Shown piece after piece: positions 10,842 through 21,828 of a stretch of 64,000 bases of DNA. The position numbers and the translations under genes are program-made. The notes below the pieces were generated by a model. It did not search any database. It had not been told where the DNA came from and saw only the letters and a program-made list of their open reading frames with translations. The stretch is from Gammaproteobacteria bacterium HGW-Gammaproteobacteria-13 (GTDB taxonomy: Bacteria; Pseudomonadota; Gammaproteobacteria; Pseudomonadales; Pseudomonadaceae). The DNA is taken from the NCBI GenBank assembly GCA_002840155.1, contig PGZH01000006.1:458600-522599 (forward strand), written 5' to 3'. How positions within the stretch are numbered: the first letter of the stretch is position 1; each line of letters starts with the position of its first letter.

Positions 10842-11276
10842 TCACTGCATGGACTGTTTCAGGGTGCGCATGCGGTCATGGTTGGCGCGTACTTTCGGCA
10901 TTTCTGCAGTCAGTAGGGCCTGCACGTCCGGCTCCGCGCTTTCCAGGGCATCCTCGAAGGCATGCAGGATGCGATCTTCGGCTTCTTCCAGCTGCGCCAC
11001 GTAGGTGGCTTCGGTGTCGCTGACCAGGGTCGCCTTGGTATCGGCGTAAACCTGACGCAGCTTGCCGACAAAGGTGCCGCCGCTGGCCGGGATTTCCTGG
11101 TTGGCGGCAACTTTTACCGACAGCGCGCGGATCAGCTCGCTCTTGCTCTGCGACATATCGCGGAACAGCACCTGCAGGCGCACGTCCTTCACTTCATCGT
11201 GGGCGTGCTGATAAAAGCGCTGGCCGTCACGGGTGATTTCGATCAGTTCGTTGAGTTGCTCGGTGGTAGTACTCAT
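10842..11276 (-). CDS. DUF2383 (PA2169-type) four-helix protein
   Basis: This 144-residue protein is all-helical, charged and cytoplasmic, with no signal peptide. LNELIEITRDGQRFYQHAHDEV and the later ELIRALSVKVA match the PA2169 family, a ferritin-like four-helix bundle of unknown function. In Pseudomonas such genes belong to stress regulons. It lies between the DUF1328/ivy pair and the BON gene on the same strand, separated from the latter by hairpins. Confidence 0.82.
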   Translation of the reverse strand: MSTTTEQLNELIEITRDGQRFYQHAHDEVKDVRLQVLFRDMSQSKSELIRALSVKVAANQEIPASGGTFVGKLRQVYADTKATLVSDTEATYVAQLEEAEDRILHAFEDALESAEPDVQALLTAEMPKVRANHDRMRTLKQSMQ

Positions 11277-11301
11277 GGTGATTCTCCTGTGAGTTGTAGC
11301 G

Positions 11302-11325
11302 GCTGCCCAGATGACGGGGCAGCCT
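11302..11325 (-). terminator. Hairpin between BON gene and DUF2383 gene
   Basis: GGCTGCCC and GGGCAGCC pair across an 8-base loop between the two genes. A second inverted repeat (AGCGGCC/GGCCGCT) lies at about 11338-11355. They probably end or attenuate BON-gene transcription. Confidence 0.45.
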
Positions 11326-11367
11326 CAGACAACAGGTAGCGGCCGCCATGGCCGCTGCCCGGATGGA

Positions 11368-12204
11368 TCAGCTGGCGACGCGCAGAGCATCGGCATCAAC
11401 GCCGCGCACGCCACGGATGTTGCGTGCAGTCTCAATCGCCAATTGCTTCTCGGCGTTGCTCATCACGCTGCCGCTGAGGCTGACCATGCCCTTCTGGGTG
11501 TCGACCGAAATATTCAGGCCGTCGAGGTTGCGGCTGTAGATAAAGCTGGATTTCACCTTGCTGGTGATCCAGGCATCGCTGATTGCCACAGCGGTGTCAT
11601 CGGCAGCGTTCTGCGCCTTGGCCGCTGTGCTATCGGTGGCGCTGACGCTGAGCAGGTTGTTCACCTCACGCACGCCATCGGTGTTGGCCGCCAGGCGACC
11701 GGCCAAGTCCTTGGCTTCGGCACTCTGCGCGCTACCGGTCAGGCTGATCATGCCGTTAGCCGCTGCGACCTTGATGTCCAGACCTTCGGTATTGCTGTTC
11801 CACAGCAGCTTGGATTTCACCGTGGCGGCCAGGGTGGCGTCGTCAAAACGCTGCGACAGGCTCGGCTCAGTGCTGGCCTTGGCTTCGAAGGCCGGGTCGA
11901 GGGTCAGCTGGTTGTCGACCTTTTTCACCCCGTCGATACCCAGGGCGATCTGCTCGGCCAGGTCACGTTCAACATCGGTTTCCACCTTGCCAGTCAGCTT
12001 GGCGCTGCCGTTCTCCACATCCACATCGATGGTGAAGGGGTTGAGGTGGCGGTTCAGGGCAAACGCGGTCCAGATCGAGCCTTCCTGGCGCGCCTCGCTC
12101 AGCTCACGGCTGGTATCGCCCTCGGCAGCATAGGCAGCGAAAGGGGCCAGGCCGATAAGGCCGGCGGTCGCAGTGGCCAGGGCCAGAGTTTTCAGTTGAT
12201 GCAT
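11368..12204 (-). CDS. Periplasmic protein with three BON domains (OsmY-like)
   Basis: This 278-residue protein has a signal peptide (cleavage near AAYA/AEG, residue 26). It carries three BON repeats at roughly 45-105, 120-190 and 205-275, each with the V..G.V.L.G.V pattern ending in V..V.N.L or a similar strand. BON proteins bind phospholipid and protect the envelope in osmotic stress. A consensus sigma-54 promoter lies 66-80 bp upstream of the start. It is divergent from algB, which encodes a sigma-54-type activator. Confidence 0.9.
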   Translation of the reverse strand: MHQLKTLALATATAGLIGLAPFAAYAAEGDTSRELSEARQEGSIWTAFALNRHLNPFTIDVDVENGSAKLTGKVETDVERDLAEQIALGIDGVKKVDNQLTLDPAFEAKASTEPSLSQRFDDATLAATVKSKLLWNSNTEGLDIKVAAANGMISLTGSAQSAEAKDLAGRLAANTDGVREVNNLLSVSATDSTAAKAQNAADDTAVAISDAWITSKVKSSFIYSRNLDGLNISVDTQKGMVSLSGSVMSNAEKQLAIETARNIRGVRGVDADALRVAS

Positions 12205-12269
12205 GGCAGTTCCTCCAATGGATAACGATCAAGCTGGCAGCCGTTTGTCGCCGCCGTTACTGATAGATC

Positions 12270-12284
12270 GCAAGCCCCATGCCA
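12270..12284 (-). promoter_or_regulatory. Sigma-54 promoter for the BON gene
   Basis: On the minus strand the sequence reads TGGCATGGGGCTTGC, which has the -24 GG and -12 GC separated by exactly ten bases (consensus TGGCACG-N4-TTGC). A start near 12258 would give a 54-base leader before the BON gene ATG at 12204. Confidence 0.7.
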
Positions 12285-12349
12285 GCTTCTTTAAACACAA
12301 TAAACTGTTAAATATCAATTACTTATAAACACTAGCCAGGCATACCATG

Positions 12350-12396
12350 CGTGCACCTTGCATGATCGCCGGCGAACGGCCGTGCAACTTGCACGA
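12350..12396. promoter_or_regulatory. Paired upstream sites CGTGCAMCTTGCAYGA, 31 bp apart
   Basis: Two near-identical 16-bp sites, each a partial palindrome, start at 12350 and 12381. The 31-bp spacing is three helical turns, so both face the same side of DNA. They lie 66-126 bp beyond the -24 element of the BON promoter and also 61-107 bp before algB, as expected for an enhancer or operator. Confidence 0.55.
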
Positions 12397-12456
12397 CGCC
12401 GCGCGGACTAACCCTGTGCACGCAATGACTGGGTGCGGGATAAGAAGGAGATGGCT

Positions 12457-13805
<1,349 letters not shown>

Positions 13806-13809
<4 letters not shown>

Positions 13810-15581
13810 ACCTGCGCAGCCGGCTGTTTATCAGCAGCAGCGCGCTGCTCACCGTAGCCCTGGTCGGGCTGTTGCTGGGGATGTTCAGCGTGCTACAGCT
13901 GACCCAGGTGCAGAGCCAGGCGATGACCCGAAATCTGCAGATCATCGACGCCAGCCTGGGTCTGCGCCAGGAGCTGGGCAAGCAGGTAATTCTGCTGCTC
14001 GCCGAAGAACTCGACCGCGCGGCCCTGCAGGCCTCCGATCAGCAGTTCAAGGTCTGGCTGCAACGCGCTACTGAGAGCGCCACCAATGACAGCGACCGCC
14101 AGGCAGTTGGCGAGATCGAGCGCGCCTACGCCAACTTCGATGACCTGCTGGCCAAACCCCTGACCGTGCGCCGCGAGCTGCTGCGCAATGACGGCTTCGG
14201 CCGCGTCATCGAAGCCCTGCGTGATCGCATCAACGCGGTGCAAACGCGCTACGTCAAAGCCGTGGAGCAGGAAGAAGCACGCGCCCGCGAGCGTGCCTGG
14301 CTGATCGCCGGCTTGCTCGGGATGATCGGCCTGGCGGTGCTGGTGATCGGCTTTGTCACCGCGCATAGCATCGCCCAGCGCTTCGGCCGGCCGATTGAGG
14401 CCCTGGCGCGGGCCGCAGACCAAATCGGCCAGGGCGACTTTCAGGTCACCCTGCCGCTGACCCCGGTGGCGGAAATGTCTGCCCTGAGCCAGCGTTTCGG
14501 CCTGATGGCCGAAGCCCTGCGCGAGTTCAAGAACAGCGATGTCGAAGCCCTGCAGGCCGAACAGCAACGCCTGCAAGCGGTACTCGACAGCATCGATGAC
14601 GGCCTGCTGATCTTCGATTGTGCCGGGCGGATCGAGCACATCAACCCGGTGGCCCTGCGTCAGTTGAACTGGGGCGACGAGCAGCTCGGGCAGACCCTCG
14701 ACGTGGCGCTGAACCGCGCCGATCTGGCCGAGCAACTGCACCGGGTGCTGCAGGGCGAAAGCCTGGACGAAGCGCTGGACGACCTATCGGTGCAGATCGA
14801 CGGTGAAACCCGGCTACTGGCCTACAGCCTGTCCGGGGTCAGCCACAATGAAGGCCGCTTGATGTGCGCGGTGATGGTACTGCGCGATGTCACCGAACAA
14901 CGCGCCTTTGAACGGGTGCGCAGTGAGTTCGTGCTGCGCGCCTCGCACGAGCTGCGCACCCCGGTGACCGGCATGCTGATGGCGTTTGCCCTGCTGCAGG
15001 AGCGCCTGCAGTTCGCCGCCGAATCCCGCGAGGCCGACCTGCTGAACACCGTGGATGAGGAAATGCAGCGCCTGCTGCGACTGATCAACGATCTGCTGAA
15101 CTTCTCGCGCTACCAGAACGGCCTGCAAACCCTGGAGTTGTCTGCCTGCGCTCTAGAACCGCTGCTGCTGCAAACCCAGCAGCGCTTCGGCGCCCAGGCC
15201 GCCGAGCTGCAGGTCAGCCTGGCCTGTGAGGTACACGGCGAGCTGCCGGACGTGCAGATCGACCCGCTGCAGATCGAACGGGTGCTCGACAACCTGATCG
15301 GCAACGCTCTGCGCCACAGCCACCCCGGCGGGCATATCCGCCTGCAGGCGCGGCAGCAGGATGATCGGGTGGTACTCAGCGTGGAAGACAACGGCGAGGG
15401 CATCCCCTATCGCCAGCAGACGCGGATCTTCGAGCCCTTCGTCCAGGTCAGCCGCAAAAAAGGCGGCGCCGGCCTGGGCCTGGCGCTGTGCAAGGAGATC
15501 GTCCAGCTGCACGGCGGGCAGATCGGTGTGCACTCACGCGCAGGGCAAGGTGCGCAGTTCTATGTGGCACTACCGGTGTAA
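13806..15581 (+). CDS. kinB: KinB, sensor histidine kinase
   Basis: This is a 591-residue inner-membrane kinase that partners AlgB. Transmembrane helices at about 10-34 and 160-182 bracket a periplasmic sensor. They are followed by HAMP, a PAS-like segment (about 255-365), the HisKA box ASHELRTPVTG with phospho-acceptor His381, and an HATPase with DNLIGNALRHS and GGAGLGLALCKEI. The GTG start overlaps the algB stop by four bases, so the pair is translationally coupled. In P. aeruginosa loss of KinB promotes alginate production through AlgU and AlgB. Confidence 0.94.
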
Positions 15582-15671
15582 GGCATTCCCGGGTATCAGC
15601 CTGGCTGATGGCGATTGCCTGTTGGCCAATGCTTGCCGACACTACAGTGTCGCCAAGAGAGGAGCGCCGCC

Positions 15672-16076
15672 ATGCCGAGCATCAATCCCAGCCCCGCCCA
15701 ACTGGCTGCATTCACCGCCAAGGTGGCGGATGACACGCCGCTGCTGATGCTCAACCTGCTGCGTTTCCAAACCCAGGCCAGCTATGCCAGTGGCAGCAGC
15801 CATGCGCCGTGCAGCGGCCGCGAAGCCTATGCGCGTTACAGCCAGACGGCGCTGCGCAAGGTCCGTGGTGTGGGCGGCGAGGTGCAAGTCATGGCCGCCG
15901 CGCAGGCCGCCCTGATTGCCCCGGCCGATGAGCAGTGGGATGAACTGTTGCTGGTGCGCTACCCATCCAAAGCGGCTTTTCTCAGCATGCTCGCCGACCC
16001 GGAGTACCGCGCGGCAACCGAACACCGCACGGCCGCCCTGGCTGACTCGCGCTTGATTGCCACCACCCCGCGCTAA
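15672..16076 (+). CDS. DUF1330 domain protein
   Basis: This is a small cytoplasmic protein of about 134 residues. The N-terminal PLLMLNLLRF and the later LLLVRYPSKAAFLSMLADPEY match DUF1330, a ferredoxin-like alpha/beta barrel dimer family without settled function. A GGAG precedes the ATG at 15672. It lies about 90 bp after kinB and convergent to the amidase gene. Confidence 0.84.
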   Translation: MPSINPSPAQLAAFTAKVADDTPLLMLNLLRFQTQASYASGSSHAPCSGREAYARYSQTALRKVRGVGGEVQVMAAAQAALIAPADEQWDELLLVRYPSKAAFLSMLADPEYRAATEHRTAALADSRLIATTPR

Positions 16077-16087
16077 CGGCCTGCTTA

Positions 16088-16861
16088 CTACTGGCGGTTA
16101 AGCACTAATAGCAAAGCCGCCGTCTCGGCATCCGGCTCGCCGTCATAGCGCGCCGGGCGGTATTTCATCTGCAAGGCGGCAATCACGTTGCGCGTGGCCT
16201 GGTCCAGCTCGCCATGGCTGGGCACGGCATAGCCTTGGCGCGCCAACTGCTCCTGAAACCACTGCACGCTCGGCAGGCTGGCACTGAACAGCGCCTGCTC
16301 ACGCGCCACCTCGGCAGCATCCGGCCAAGGCATCAGGCCGGCATCGGCCAGGCGCTTCCAGGGGAACAGCGGGCCGGGGTCAACCTTGCGCTGCGGCGCG
16401 ACATCGCTGTGCGCCAGGATGCTGCCGGGAGCCAGCTGGTGGCGCTGCATGATGTCCTTGAGCAGCACGATCAGCGCATCGATCTGCGCCGGGGCAAAGG
16501 GCTGCCAGTAGCGGCCGTTGGGGGTGTCGTAGAAACCCTGGTTAACCAGCTCGATGCCAATCGTGGTGCCGTTGAGCCAGGTGCGCCCTTGCCACTGGCT
16601 ATCGCCGGCATGCCAGGCGCGGCGGTTTTCATCGACCAGGCGGTAGATGGTCGGCGGCGCTTCGCCGATCAGGTAATGGCTGCTGACGTCGGTCTCGGTC
16701 AGTAGCTGTAGCGAGCGCGCCAGATCGGTGGAGGTGTAGTGCAGCACGATGTACTGCACGCGGCTGTTCTGCCCGCTGGCGGTATGGCTATCGTCGATGC
16801 GTAAACCGCTGCTGCAACCGGCCAGCAACAAAACCAGAAAACTTAAACACAGAACTTTCAT
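16088..16861 (-). CDS. ampDh2: AmpDh2-like N-acetylmuramoyl-L-alanine amidase, lipoprotein
   Basis: This is a 257-residue lipoprotein with lipobox LLAGC (Cys16). An Amidase_2 domain follows (about 30-175), with zinc-ligand histidines expected in IVLHYTS, WHAGDS and LAHSDVAP and the Lys region RKVDPGPLFPW. A C-terminal peptidoglycan-binding domain (about 195-250) includes HGELDQATRNVIAALQMKYRP. It cleaves the amide between MurNAc and the stem peptide. It resembles P. aeruginosa AmpDh2, a periplasmic AmpD homologue that affects AmpC beta-lactamase induction. Its start overlaps the end of the marC-like gene by four bases. Confidence 0.9.
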   Translation of the reverse strand: MKVLCLSFLVLLLAGCSSGLRIDDSHTASGQNSRVQYIVLHYTSTDLARSLQLLTETDVSSHYLIGEAPPTIYRLVDENRRAWHAGDSQWQGRTWLNGTTIGIELVNQGFYDTPNGRYWQPFAPAQIDALIVLLKDIMQRHQLAPGSILAHSDVAPQRKVDPGPLFPWKRLADAGLMPWPDAAEVAREQALFSASLPSVQWFQEQLARQGYAVPSHGELDQATRNVIAALQMKYRPARYDGEPDAETAALLLVLNRQ

Positions 16862-17451
16862 GGGCTGATATGCAACACGCTTTGCAGGTTATCCAGCAGC
16901 ATGTCGACGCTGAGCATGATCAACAGCATGCCCATCAGCCGCTCCACTGCGGTCAACCCGCGAGGTCCGAGAAAACGCTGCAGCAACGAGGCCTGCAACA
17001 AAATAAAGGCGGCCGCCGCCCAGGCCAGTAGCACCGCGGCGTAGAGTTCCCAGAGCGGCCCGTCATGGGTATTGCGCAGGGTCATCAACACCGCCAGGGC
17101 GGAAGGCCCGGCCACCGCCGGGGTGGCCAGCGGCACCAGCATCGGTTCGCCATCCGGCACATCACCCAACACCCCTTGCGGGCCGGGGAAGATCAGGCGC
17201 ATGGCGATCACGAACAGGATGATACCGCCGGCAATCGCGGTTGCCTCCCGCGACAGGCCCAGGGCGCTGAGCACTTTGTCACCAAAGGTAAGAAACAGCA
17301 GCAACAGTGCCAGGGCGAACAGCAGCTCACGCGCGGCGACCCACAGGCGGCGCTTGGCCGGCACGTTCTTCAGCGCGGCGATAAAGATGGCGATATTGCC
17401 GAAGGGGTCGGTGACCAGAAAGATCAACGCGGCGATGCCGAAAATTTCCAT
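16858..17451 (-). CDS. MarC family membrane protein
   Basis: This 197-residue inner-membrane protein has six predicted helices. FLVTDPFGNIAIFIAALK near the N terminus and PLATPAVAGPSALAVLM in the centre are typical of the MarC/UPF0056 family. Despite the name, an antibiotic-resistance role has not been shown, and transport is presumed. It is translationally coupled to the downstream amidase through a four-base overlap. It is divergent from the photolyase gene. Confidence 0.9.
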   Translation of the reverse strand: MEIFGIAALIFLVTDPFGNIAIFIAALKNVPAKRRLWVAARELLFALALLLLFLTFGDKVLSALGLSREATAIAGGIILFVIAMRLIFPGPQGVLGDVPDGEPMLVPLATPAVAGPSALAVLMTLRNTHDGPLWELYAAVLLAWAAAAFILLQASLLQRFLGPRGLTAVERLMGMLLIMLSVDMLLDNLQSVLHISP

Positions 17452-17578
17452 GAAACGCTCCTCAACAGATCGGCAGAGTTTAGTGCGTATGCCGGCAGAA
17501 AACGCCTTTGATCAGGCAGAAACGCCACGCTGGTCTATTGCCTGGGCAAGGCGTGATGGACGCTGCTAGACTGAAATC

Positions 17579-17603
17579 TGTACAAATAAGGAAATTCTGT
17601 ACA
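17579..17603 (+). promoter_or_regulatory. TGTACA-N13-TGTACA operator before the photolyase gene
   Basis: Two TGTACA hexamers at 17579-17584 and 17598-17603, each extended to CTGTACA / TGTACAG, form an inverted repeat 30 bp before the photolyase start. From memory, class II LitR light-responsive regulators of Pseudomonas bind a similar T(G/A)TACA-N12-TGTA(C/T)A site; the spacing here is one base longer. Confidence 0.5.
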
Positions 17604-17632
17604 GCTTTTGTATTGATTAGGAGATCACCACC

Positions 17633-19051
17633 ATGCGCGCACTGCTGTGGTTCAAACAGGATCTACGCCTTGATGACCATCCCGCGCTGCAAGCCGGCCT
17701 GAGTGCCGAGTGCCTGCTGCCGGTGTATGTGCTGGACCCTGAGCAGCTGCAACTCAACGAGTTTGGCATGCGCCGCATGGGTGTACACCGTGCGCGCTTC
17801 TTGCTGGAAAGCCTGGTGGCCCTGGAGGGCGAACTGCGCCAACGCGGTTCACACCTGCTGCTGGTGATTGGCAACGCGGAACAAGCCATCTCTCAGCTGG
17901 TCGCCCAGTTCAACCTGGATCAGGTGCTGACCCTGGAGGAGATTGCTCCGGATGAACGCGCCCTGGTGGCTCGTGTCGCAAAACGCCTGGGCCAGGTGCC
18001 GGTGCAGCAGGCACCTGCCAATAACCTGCTGCGCAGCGAAGAGCTGCCCTTCGCTCTTGAGCAGCTGCCCCATGTCTTCAGCCGCTTCCGCAGTCTGGTG
18101 GAGGAACGCCTGCAGGTATTCCAGCCACGCCATGCGCCGGACCGTTTACCAGGGCTGCCGGATGGTGCGCTGGCGCTGATGCAACCGCTGCCGACGCTGT
18201 CCCAGCTGGGCCTGGGTGAGCCGCTCAGTGTGCCGGCCAGTGCCTTTCCGTTCTCCGGTGGCGAACCTGCTGCGCTGGGCCGGCTGCGCGACTACCTGTG
18301 GAAAACCCAGGGCGTGCGGCAGTACAAGGACACCCGCAACGGCATGATCGGCAGCGAGTATTCATCGAAATTCTCGCCCTGGCTGGCCAATGGCAGCCTC
18401 TCTGCACGCCGTGTGGTGGCCGAGCTGCGGCGGCATGAGGCGCAGTTCAAACGCAATGACTCGACGCACTGGTTGTGGGTCGAGATGCTCTGGCGCGACT
18501 TCTTCCGCTGGACCCTGATTCGCCACGGCAGCGCGCTGTTCAAGGCCGGCGGCCTGAAAGCTACCGAACGGGCACCACAGCAACTGGATCAACGCTTTCA
18601 GGACTGGTCACGCGGGCGCACCGGCATGCCGCTGGTGGATGCCAATATGCGCGAGCTGGCCGCCACCGGTTTTATGTCCAATCGCGGCCGGCAGGTGGTC
18701 GCCAGCTATCTGATCAATGACCTGCAGCAGGACTGGCGCCACGGCGCGGCTTGGTTCGAGGAACACCTGATCGATTACGACCCGGCCAGCAACTGGGGCA
18801 ACTGGGCTTACCTGGCTGGCGTAGGCAACGACCCACGGCACAACCGGGTGTTCAATGCCCTGCGCCAGGCCCGTGAATACGACCCCGAGGCGCAGTACGT
18901 CAGCCTCTGGCTACCGGAGCTGCGCGATGTACCGCAGGCGCTGCGGCATACGCCCTTCCTGCTCGCGGGCGGGCATCTGCGCAGCCTCGGCTACCCGCAG
19001 TTGGACAGCATTCCGGAGAGTTGGAAGCCTTACCTGCACGCAGTGGCGTGA
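17633..19051 (+). CDS. Cryptochrome/photolyase, DASH type
   Basis: This 472-residue flavoprotein has a photolyase N-terminal domain (1-130, starting RALLWFKQDLRLDDHPAL) and a C-terminal FAD-binding region. The latter includes GGEPAALGRLRDYLW, SSKFSPWLANGSLSARRV, LWVEMLWRDFFRWT and LAGVGNDPRHNRVFN. This pattern is characteristic of the Cry-DASH clade. These enzymes repair cyclobutane pyrimidine dimers, mainly in single-stranded DNA, using blue light. AGGAG lies nine bases before the ATG. A paired TGTACA operator suggests light induction. Cofactors FAD and MTHF are inferred from the family. Confidence 0.92.
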   Translation: MRALLWFKQDLRLDDHPALQAGLSAECLLPVYVLDPEQLQLNEFGMRRMGVHRARFLLESLVALEGELRQRGSHLLLVIGNAEQAISQLVAQFNLDQVLTLEEIAPDERALVARVAKRLGQVPVQQAPANNLLRSEELPFALEQLPHVFSRFRSLVEERLQVFQPRHAPDRLPGLPDGALALMQPLPTLSQLGLGEPLSVPASAFPFSGGEPAALGRLRDYLWKTQGVRQYKDTRNGMIGSEYSSKFSPWLANGSLSARRVVAELRRHEAQFKRNDSTHWLWVEMLWRDFFRWTLIRHGSALFKAGGLKATERAPQQLDQRFQDWSRGRTGMPLVDANMRELAATGFMSNRGRQVVASYLINDLQQDWRHGAAWFEEHLIDYDPASNWGNWAYLAGVGNDPRHNRVFNALRQAREYDPEAQYVSLWLPELRDVPQALRHTPFLLAGGHLRSLGYPQLDSIPESWKPYLHAVA

Positions 19052-19057
19052 ACCGAG

Positions 19058-20926
19058 TTAGCTCAACTCGACTCGATTACGCCCACCGCTCTTGGCGCGG
19101 TACAGCGCCTGATCGGCGCGTTCGAACACCTTGTCACTGCCTTCATCACCAACAAAGGCGGTCAGGCCAGCCGACAGGGTGATGGTCACGCGCTCACCAC
19201 GAAAGTGGAACGGGCACTGTTCGACGCCATCGAGCAGGGTTTGCAGCAACTGGCGCCCGCCCTCTAGCGGAGTCGAGGGAATCAGCAGCACAAATTCCTC
19301 GCCACCGAAACGGGCAATAAAGTCAGTCTTGCGCAAGCGCTTGGCCAGCTCGCCGGCAATAATCTTCAACACCTTGTCGCCGGCCAGGTGGCCGTAGCCG
19401 TCGTTGATTCGCTTGAAGTGGTCGATATCCAGCACCGCCAACAGCAGCTCGCCGCCATAACGCTTCCAGCGCGCCATCTCGAGCTCTAGGCGCTCGGTCC
19501 AGCCGGCGCGATTGGGCAGGCCAGTGAGCGGATCGATCAGGGCTTTTTGCCGCTGCTCTTCAAGGTGATCGCGGAAGCTCTGCGCTTCCTGCTCCATATC
19601 GGCGACCTTCTGGGTCAGGCTTTGCAGGCGCTGCGCCACCTCTTCCTCATGGCCGTCGCGGTGCTTCTGGTGCTCGCTGACGGTGCTGAGCAAACCCTCC
19701 AGGCGCGCCTCCAAGGATTGCTTGAGGGTTGGTAGATCGACCGCATCCTGCACGCTGGCCTGCAAACCACTGACCTGCTCGCGCAGCTCCAGATTAAAGC
19801 TGCGCGCACTTTCCACCGACTCGCTGTAGCCCTCATGGGCCTCACTGAGGGTGGTGAGAAATGACGCCAGGCGCTCGTTGAGCTGTTTCAGGTAGCTGGC
19901 GAACTCGCGCTGGCCGCTGTCGGTCACGGCCAGCACCAGCACCGCCAGGTCATCCAGCACCGACACCAGTTCATACCAGTTCAGGCCGCCCTGCACGCGC
20001 TGGCGCAAGGCTTCGCCCTGGGGCTGATGACGCTCCGGCAACTCCAGCTCATCAAGCAGGCCCATCAAGCTATCGCCGATATGCGGGGCGACGGCGCTGT
20101 AACCCGGCTCAGGAATTTCCGGCAGGGCGTAGGCCGGATCAGCAGAACCCTGGGCTGCTGCAACTATTGCAGGCGCCGCTGCTGTGCTGGGCACTTCGGC
20201 CACCACAGGCTGTGCTTCTGTCACAGAACCTGGGGTGACCGGTGCGACGGGCGCAGGCGCCTCGTTGTTCGGCTTTACCACCGCTTCAGCCGCTGGGGTG
20301 GTTTGCGGTTGAGATTGCGCGGCAACGGCCGGGGCAGGCGCTGCGGGTTGCGTTATATCGACCAGAGCCGGCTCGCTAGCGGCAGGGCTGCCAGACGCAG
20401 GCTCCTTGCCGCCGAACAGACGCTGGAGGAACCCCGGCCGCGCCTGGTTGGGCTCAGCCTCAAGCGCGGCCAGGGCCTGCTGCTGCAGGCTGCTTAATTC
20501 GCTGAGCAGCGCCGGCAGTTCGCGCGGTTGGCTGGCACGTTCCTCGATGCGCTTGGCAAATTGCTTGAGCGCCTTGCGCACCTCACGCGGCGGCTCCAGG
20601 GCGAGCAGCTGATCGGTCAGGCTGGTGACCCCGGAAATATTTTGCTCGACCCGGTCCTGGCGGCGCTTTTCCGAATCCAGCACGGCCTTTTCCAGGCGCG
20701 GAATCAGCGCCGACAGGCCGGCATCGATATCGTCGCGACGCAGAATATCGCGCAGCTCCTGCATGCACTGGTCAACCGACTTATCACTGCCCTCGGCGGC
20801 CAACGAGCTGCGCACCAAGCCGCGTCTTAGCAGGTCGAGTCGGGCATCCCAGCTGCGTTCGAGTTTCTCTTGCTGTTCCAGGCTTTCCAGGTACTTGCTT
20901 TTCCAGCGCTGGGCATCATCGGTCAT
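19058..20926 (-). CDS. Diguanylate cyclase with coiled-coil N terminus (DgcH-like)
   Basis: This 622-residue cytoplasmic protein makes cyclic di-GMP. The C-terminal GGDEF domain (about 455-620) has the active motif GGEEF near residue 541 and the inhibitory-site RxxD (RKTD) five residues before it, so product inhibition is possible. The N-terminal 400 residues are helical and rich in Glu/Gln. An Ala/Pro/Val-rich linker at about 180-270 is low-complexity. No membrane segment is visible. Gene order matches the P. aeruginosa dgcH locus between the amidase region and dsbA. Confidence 0.92.
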   Translation of the reverse strand: MTDDAQRWKSKYLESLEQQEKLERSWDARLDLLRRGLVRSSLAAEGSDKSVDQCMQELRDILRRDDIDAGLSALIPRLEKAVLDSEKRRQDRVEQNISGVTSLTDQLLALEPPREVRKALKQFAKRIEERASQPRELPALLSELSSLQQQALAALEAEPNQARPGFLQRLFGGKEPASGSPAASEPALVDITQPAAPAPAVAAQSQPQTTPAAEAVVKPNNEAPAPVAPVTPGSVTEAQPVVAEVPSTAAAPAIVAAAQGSADPAYALPEIPEPGYSAVAPHIGDSLMGLLDELELPERHQPQGEALRQRVQGGLNWYELVSVLDDLAVLVLAVTDSGQREFASYLKQLNERLASFLTTLSEAHEGYSESVESARSFNLELREQVSGLQASVQDAVDLPTLKQSLEARLEGLLSTVSEHQKHRDGHEEEVAQRLQSLTQKVADMEQEAQSFRDHLEEQRQKALIDPLTGLPNRAGWTERLELEMARWKRYGGELLLAVLDIDHFKRINDGYGHLAGDKVLKIIAGELAKRLRKTDFIARFGGEEFVLLIPSTPLEGGRQLLQTLLDGVEQCPFHFRGERVTITLSAGLTAFVGDEGSDKVFERADQALYRAKSGGRNRVELS

Positions 20927-20941
20927 GGTTGCAGTCCACGT

Positions 20942-21805
20942 TCAGGGCTCAATCAGCATAGGCGCTGCCGGCCCATACAGTGAAGTGGGCAGACGAATTT
21001 GCACCGCCACCGGCAGGTGATCGGAAATCGGCTGCGACAGCACTTCACAGCGCTCCAGCGGCAAACCGGGGCTGAGCAGAATGTGGTCAAGGCAGCGCTG
21101 CGGCCGCCAGCTGGGGAAGGTCGCCTCGATCTGCGGAGCCAGCAGGCCAAGATCGCGCAGCGGCGAATGCTGCAGCAGGTCATTGGCATGGGTGTTCATA
21201 TCGCCCATCAACACCATGTGCCGATAGTCGCTCAGCAGTTCGCGGATATAGGCCAACTGGCGGGTGCGGGTACGCGCGCCAAGGGACAGGTGCATCATCA
21301 CCACGGCAACCGCATCCGGCCCTTCGCCGAGGCGCAGCAACATCGCACCACGGCCGGGTGGGCCGGGCAGCGGATGATCCTCCAGCAAACTGGGGCGCAA
21401 ACGGCTGAGCACGCCATTGCTGTGCTGCGCCAAGCGGCCAAAATTGCGGTTGAGTTGCTGGTACCAGAAAGGGAAAGCGCCGAGGTGCGCGAGGTGTTCG
21501 ACCTGATTGACGTAGCCCGAACGCAGACTGCCGCCATCGACTTCCTGCAGCGCGACCAGGTCGAAATCACCGAGCAGATCGCCAATCCGTTGCAGATTGC
21601 CGCTGCGCCCGGCATGCGGCAGCACATGCTGCCAGCTGCGCGTCAGGTAGTGGTGGTAACGCTGGGTGCTGATGCCCACCTGAATATTGAAACTGAGCAG
21701 CCGCAGGCTGCCGTTCTGCGGCCAGTCATCTGCTGGCGCGCAGCGTGGATTGACCTGTGGATCGCACAGGTCAATCGCCCGCCTGGCCGGCCAGCGCCTG
21801 AGCAT
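20942..21805 (-). CDS. Endonuclease/exonuclease/phosphatase (EEP) family protein
   Basis: This 287-residue protein has EEP-fold motifs in order: LRLLSFNIQVG, DLVALQEVDGG, MMHLSLGARTRTRQL, LMGDMNTHANDL and PISDHLPVAVQI. These hold the metal-binding Asn, Glu, Asp and catalytic His. No signal peptide is evident. The target could be nucleic acid or a phosphoester such as a lipid, and sequence does not settle this. It lies between the diguanylate cyclase gene and dsbA on the same strand, as in other Pseudomonas. Confidence 0.88.
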   Translation of the reverse strand: MLRRWPARRAIDLCDPQVNPRCAPADDWPQNGSLRLLSFNIQVGISTQRYHHYLTRSWQHVLPHAGRSGNLQRIGDLLGDFDLVALQEVDGGSLRSGYVNQVEHLAHLGAFPFWYQQLNRNFGRLAQHSNGVLSRLRPSLLEDHPLPGPPGRGAMLLRLGEGPDAVAVVMMHLSLGARTRTRQLAYIRELLSDYRHMVLMGDMNTHANDLLQHSPLRDLGLLAPQIEATFPSWRPQRCLDHILLSPGLPLERCEVLSQPISDHLPVAVQIRLPTSLYGPAAPMLIEP

Positions 21806-21828
21806 TACGCGTTATCCGCGCACGCCAA

